64,000 nucleotides of DNA from Planktothrix sp. FACHB-1365 (GTDB lineage: Bacteria > Cyanobacteriota > Cyanobacteriia > Cyanobacteriales > Microcoleaceae): assembly GCF_014697575.1 (NCBI RefSeq), contig NZ_JACJSC010000004.1:186001-250000 (forward strand), written 5' to 3'. Shown piece by piece: positions 61,615 to 64,000 of this stretch. The notes below the pieces were generated by a model. It had not been told where the DNA came from and made no database searches. It saw only the letters and a list, made by a program, of their open reading frames with translations. Every line of letters starts with the position of its first letter. The first letter of the stretch is position 1. Position numbers and translations under genes: made by a program.

Positions 61615-63471
61615 TTAATTTCTCTCATTAGTATTTCTAAGATCGTTAGCAGCAGAAACCAGATATTCAGCCACACCCATAAATTCATTGGAAGTAGAGT
61701 TTAATTGTTGGCAAATGGTAGCCGTTGCTGTATCAAAATCCTGAATGCGGTTACTATAAACCTCATTTGCTTGTTGCAAATAACCTGCTAACTGTTGATT
61801 TCCAGCTTGTAAAGCGGCATTAAATTGAGTTGCCATATTTTGATAATGGCTAGAAACTTGATTGGCTTCATCTCCAATTGTTCGCGCTAATTCTTGTAAC
61901 TGTGCGAGACGTTCACCGGAAGTTAAACCCAGTGTATTTGATAACTTAGAAACCTTTTCAACGGTTTCCTTAATTGTGTTCATGCTGGTTTTAATTTCTT
62001 CGCTCATGTGTTGAGAATCTTCTATAAAAACAGTTTTCAAAGAGTCTACAACCTGCGCTAAACCGTCCCGTTGTTGTCCCAAGGTTTCCTGTAACAGTTG
62101 ATTTTGTTCAGTAAAGAAATTGTTGAGAGATTCTTGATATTCATCACGGAATTTTTGCAATTCTTCCTCAAAATCAAGACGAATTCCTTTAAAGGTATCA
62201 GCGGCTTTTTCTGCACTTAATTCAAAAGCCTGACGCTGGGCTTCCATCCCCTCAATACTGGTATTAACCGCCCGTTCAATTTCAAGAGAAACTTTCTGCA
62301 TCACGCCTTCTGTATCCGTGCGGAATTGTCCTAAAATCTCCTGCAAATTAACAGCAAAGTCTTTAAGTTCTATTAATGTAGTTTTCTGGAATTCCTGAAT
62401 AGTAGAAATAGCACTCGATAAACTTGCTGCAATTCCTCCTAAAGATTCTCTTAATTCTCGCACAGCTAATGATGCTTCTTTCGTTAAGGCTGCACTTTCA
62501 TCTAACCGCTTGACAACAGGTTCAATTAACTGGGTTTCCATTTGATGAATCAAGGTTTCTACGGTTTGACCTTGTTGTTTAATTAAGGTTTCTATGGTTT
62601 GACCTTGACTTTCTTGGGTTGTTCGTAGTTGTTGTAACTCCTGATATAACTCCTGATATAACGGTTTTATATCTTGCTGAACAACGACTCTAAAACATTT
62701 GCCCGTTGCTTGACCAATTTGATCAGCACTCAGGTTACTAATTCCTTTTAAACTATAAGCAACATCTTTCAATGATTCTACCACTTCTCTTTGATTAGAT
62801 TGTTGATTTCCTAAACGAGAAAGAAGTCTAACAGGAGTTTCTAAAATGGCAATTTCTCTGAGTTTATTTCTCAAGTCATCCCGTCGTTTTTCCCGTAGCC
62901 ATTTCCCAAAAGCTAGAAATAACATAAAAAAGCTAGAAGTTCCTAAACCAAATAGGGAAGTAACGAAAGCCAACTTCATTCCTTCCATCAGTTGGGTACT
63001 AGCTTTGAGTAGGTTATTCGCTTCTGAAATATTACCAAGATCAATGTTTTGCAGCCCTAAATAAATCCCCGCAAAGGTTCCTAAAACCCCCAATGCGGTT
63101 AATAAAGTCGGTGCAAAATAAACAGGGCCACGAGGCACAGGTTGAGATAGAATAGAGGGGGCTGATAGGATAATAAATTTTAGCTGATCATTTTCATCTT
63201 TGATGAGTTGTTTATTTTCAATTAAAAAGTGTCTTTGTAGCCATTGCCTGATCTTTTTACTTGTCGGTAAATCTAATTTTTCTTCTGGTTTATTATTGCT
63301 GTTTAAGAAATTAATCCCATCTTCAGTATCTTTGAACTTCGGAAAATAATTTTTAAAAATAGAAAAAAGTTCTAATCCGAAAGCTATTACAGCGAATCCA
63401 AAAATAATCCAAATAAAGATATCACTAACTGGATCACCTGAATTGAAACTTTTTCTAAACCATTCCCACAT
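61615..63471 (-). CDS. zorA: ZorA-like MotA/TolQ/ExbB proton-channel protein with long coiled-coil tail
   Basis: The 618-residue protein has a first helix at about 15-38 and the MotA/TolQ channel helices at about 118-142 (FAPTLLTALGVLGTFAGIYLGL) and 165-192 (KLAFVTSLFGLGTSSFFMLFLAF). A cytoplasmic helical tail of about 400 residues (Gln/Glu-rich coiled coil from about 225) follows. That long tail separates ZorA from ordinary ExbB/TolQ; in Zorya it senses phage attack and passes it to the effectors. It is followed directly by zorB and preceded by an unidentified 128-138-residue gene, all on the minus strand. Confidence 0.88.
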   Translation of the reverse strand: MWEWFRKSFNSGDPVSDIFIWIIFGFAVIAFGLELFSIFKNYFPKFKDTEDGINFLNSNNKPEEKLDLPTSKKIRQWLQRHFLIENKQLIKDENDQLKFIILSAPSILSQPVPRGPVYFAPTLLTALGVLGTFAGIYLGLQNIDLGNISEANNLLKASTQLMEGMKLAFVTSLFGLGTSSFFMLFLAFGKWLREKRRDDLRNKLREIAILETPVRLLSRLGNQQSNQREVVESLKDVAYSLKGISNLSADQIGQATGKCFRVVVQQDIKPLYQELYQELQQLRTTQESQGQTIETLIKQQGQTVETLIHQMETQLIEPVVKRLDESAALTKEASLAVRELRESLGGIAASLSSAISTIQEFQKTTLIELKDFAVNLQEILGQFRTDTEGVMQKVSLEIERAVNTSIEGMEAQRQAFELSAEKAADTFKGIRLDFEEELQKFRDEYQESLNNFFTEQNQLLQETLGQQRDGLAQVVDSLKTVFIEDSQHMSEEIKTSMNTIKETVEKVSKLSNTLGLTSGERLAQLQELARTIGDEANQVSSHYQNMATQFNAALQAGNQQLAGYLQQANEVYSNRIQDFDTATATICQQLNSTSNEFMGVAEYLVSAANDLRNTNERN

Positions 63472-63498
63472 CGCTAATTCTCCTAATATTAAATCAAC

Positions 63499-63885
63499 TT
63501 AATCTTGGGTAAATCTTTTAATCTCAGACTCAGATAAAACGTCCTGAGCAACTCGGATAGGAAGGTGAGCCGCATCGGTAACACCATTAACAGGTTTTCG
63601 CAGAATTAAGCCATAAAGGGGTTCTCCTGTTTCAGCATCCTTATCGACTTCTAAAGAAGGTTCTAGGGCTTGTTTATCTATTTTGAGGTAGACTTTTTCC
63701 GGTGCATAATTGTGTAAAAGTCGAACTTGCGATCGCGTTTTTAAATTACGCAAAGAAACGGTTAAACCCGCCGAATTACCAACCATCAACCGTGCTTCTT
63801 TCCAAGCATGATTAATCGCTACAATTTCTGCAAGAAGCTGTTCTAAGCTAGGTTGGAATAAAAAGTTATCTGGGAGAGAAGACAT
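63499..63885 (-). CDS. Unknown protein, first gene of the Zorya-like operon in this window
   Basis: The 128-residue protein (138 if the ATG at 63915 is used) has no transmembrane helix and no motif I know. Recognisable stretches are SLEQLLAEIVAINHAWKEARL and VYLKIDKQALEPSLEV, and the end is VLSESEIKRFTQD. It stops 27 bases before the zorA-like start and is on the same strand, so it is probably in the operon. It is not a standard Zorya component. The AGGAG sequence before 63885 is somewhat distant. Any gene upstream on the operon would lie beyond the window. Confidence 0.6.
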   Translation of the reverse strand: MSSLPDNFLFQPSLEQLLAEIVAINHAWKEARLMVGNSAGLTVSLRNLKTRSQVRLLHNYAPEKVYLKIDKQALEPSLEVDKDAETGEPLYGLILRKPVNGVTDAAHLPIRVAQDVLSESEIKRFTQD

Positions 63886-64000
63886 TTTTAATATTGATGA
63901 TGCTCCTATAAACATTGCTAACTATGAATCTGAGATTAATAATAATTCAGAATTCAAAGTTCGTAAATCAGTGAAATTACGGAACTTTAATGTTTATTTA

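Overview
The window reads as cyanobacterial chromosome. Cyanobacteria-specific genes are present (psaC, the circadian kaiA-kaiB-kaiC set, a high-light-inducible chlorophyll-binding protein, a group-1 sigma factor of SigA type). The octamer GCGATCGC recurs, A+T-rich codons are used throughout, and short palindromic and simple tandem repeats fill many intergenic gaps. A filamentous, non-heterocystous relative of Planktothrix/Oscillatoria/Microcoleus is my best guess; that is inference, not shown by any marker here.

Layout. 0-4 kb: membrane proteins, a small Cys-rich protein, ftsZ and a ComFB-like protein. 4.1-11.6 kb: a DNA phosphorothioation locus on the minus strand (dndB-like, dndC, dndD, dndE), a second, divergent DGQHR protein, and the 31-codon relic of a third. 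11.8-15 kb: kaiA-kaiB-kaiC. 15-22.5 kb: an aldo/keto reductase, an HdrB-like protein, psaC, a purine permease, a CPBP protease, a DUF3326 protein carrying a repeat insertion, the signal recognition particle RNA and two small coiled-coil proteins. 22.6-27.4 kb: a second Dnd-type cluster with an SF2 helicase of the phosphorothioation-dependent restriction type, a GNAT/DUF1778 toxin-antitoxin pair, a 79-residue protein and a DndD-like SMC ATPase. 27.5-35 kb: an M48 protease, a CyRepA1-type replication protein, purK, hicAB and hypE. 36-43 kb: a WD40-DnaJ fusion, then a type II restriction-modification module (C protein with recognisable C-boxes, HNH-type nuclease, C5 methyltransferase) next to a protein with two PUR-like repeats and a FokI-like nuclease fold. 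This module is bracketed by duplicated gene fragments. 43-55.6 kb: amine oxidase between transposon relics, a PAS/GAF/GGDEF/EAL protein, a HEAT-repeat membrane protein with an 11-copy 45-bp repeat, acylphosphatase, an aspartate aminotransferase, an Rpn-type nuclease and an M1 aminopeptidase. 56.4-58.2 kb: sigA and an hli gene with an HLR1-like site. 58.4-63.9 kb: a DUF433/DUF5615 toxin-antitoxin cassette between perfect 33-bp direct repeats, followed by Zorya-like zorC, zorB and zorA and an unidentified small gene. No zorD is visible.

The theme is defence. Dnd modification, its likely restriction arm, a type II restriction-modification system, a Zorya-like motor complex and four toxin-antitoxin or nuclease modules (TacAT-like, HicAB, DUF433/DUF5615, Rpn) sit among housekeeping and clock genes. 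Relic fragments, MITE-like ends and direct repeats show that the accessory segments have been rearranged. The most promising candidates for undescribed biology are the PUR-nuclease fusion beside the restriction-modification module, the split Dnd system with its SMC ATPase and 79-residue partner, and the Zorya ABC operon without a visible helicase and with an extra 138-residue gene.
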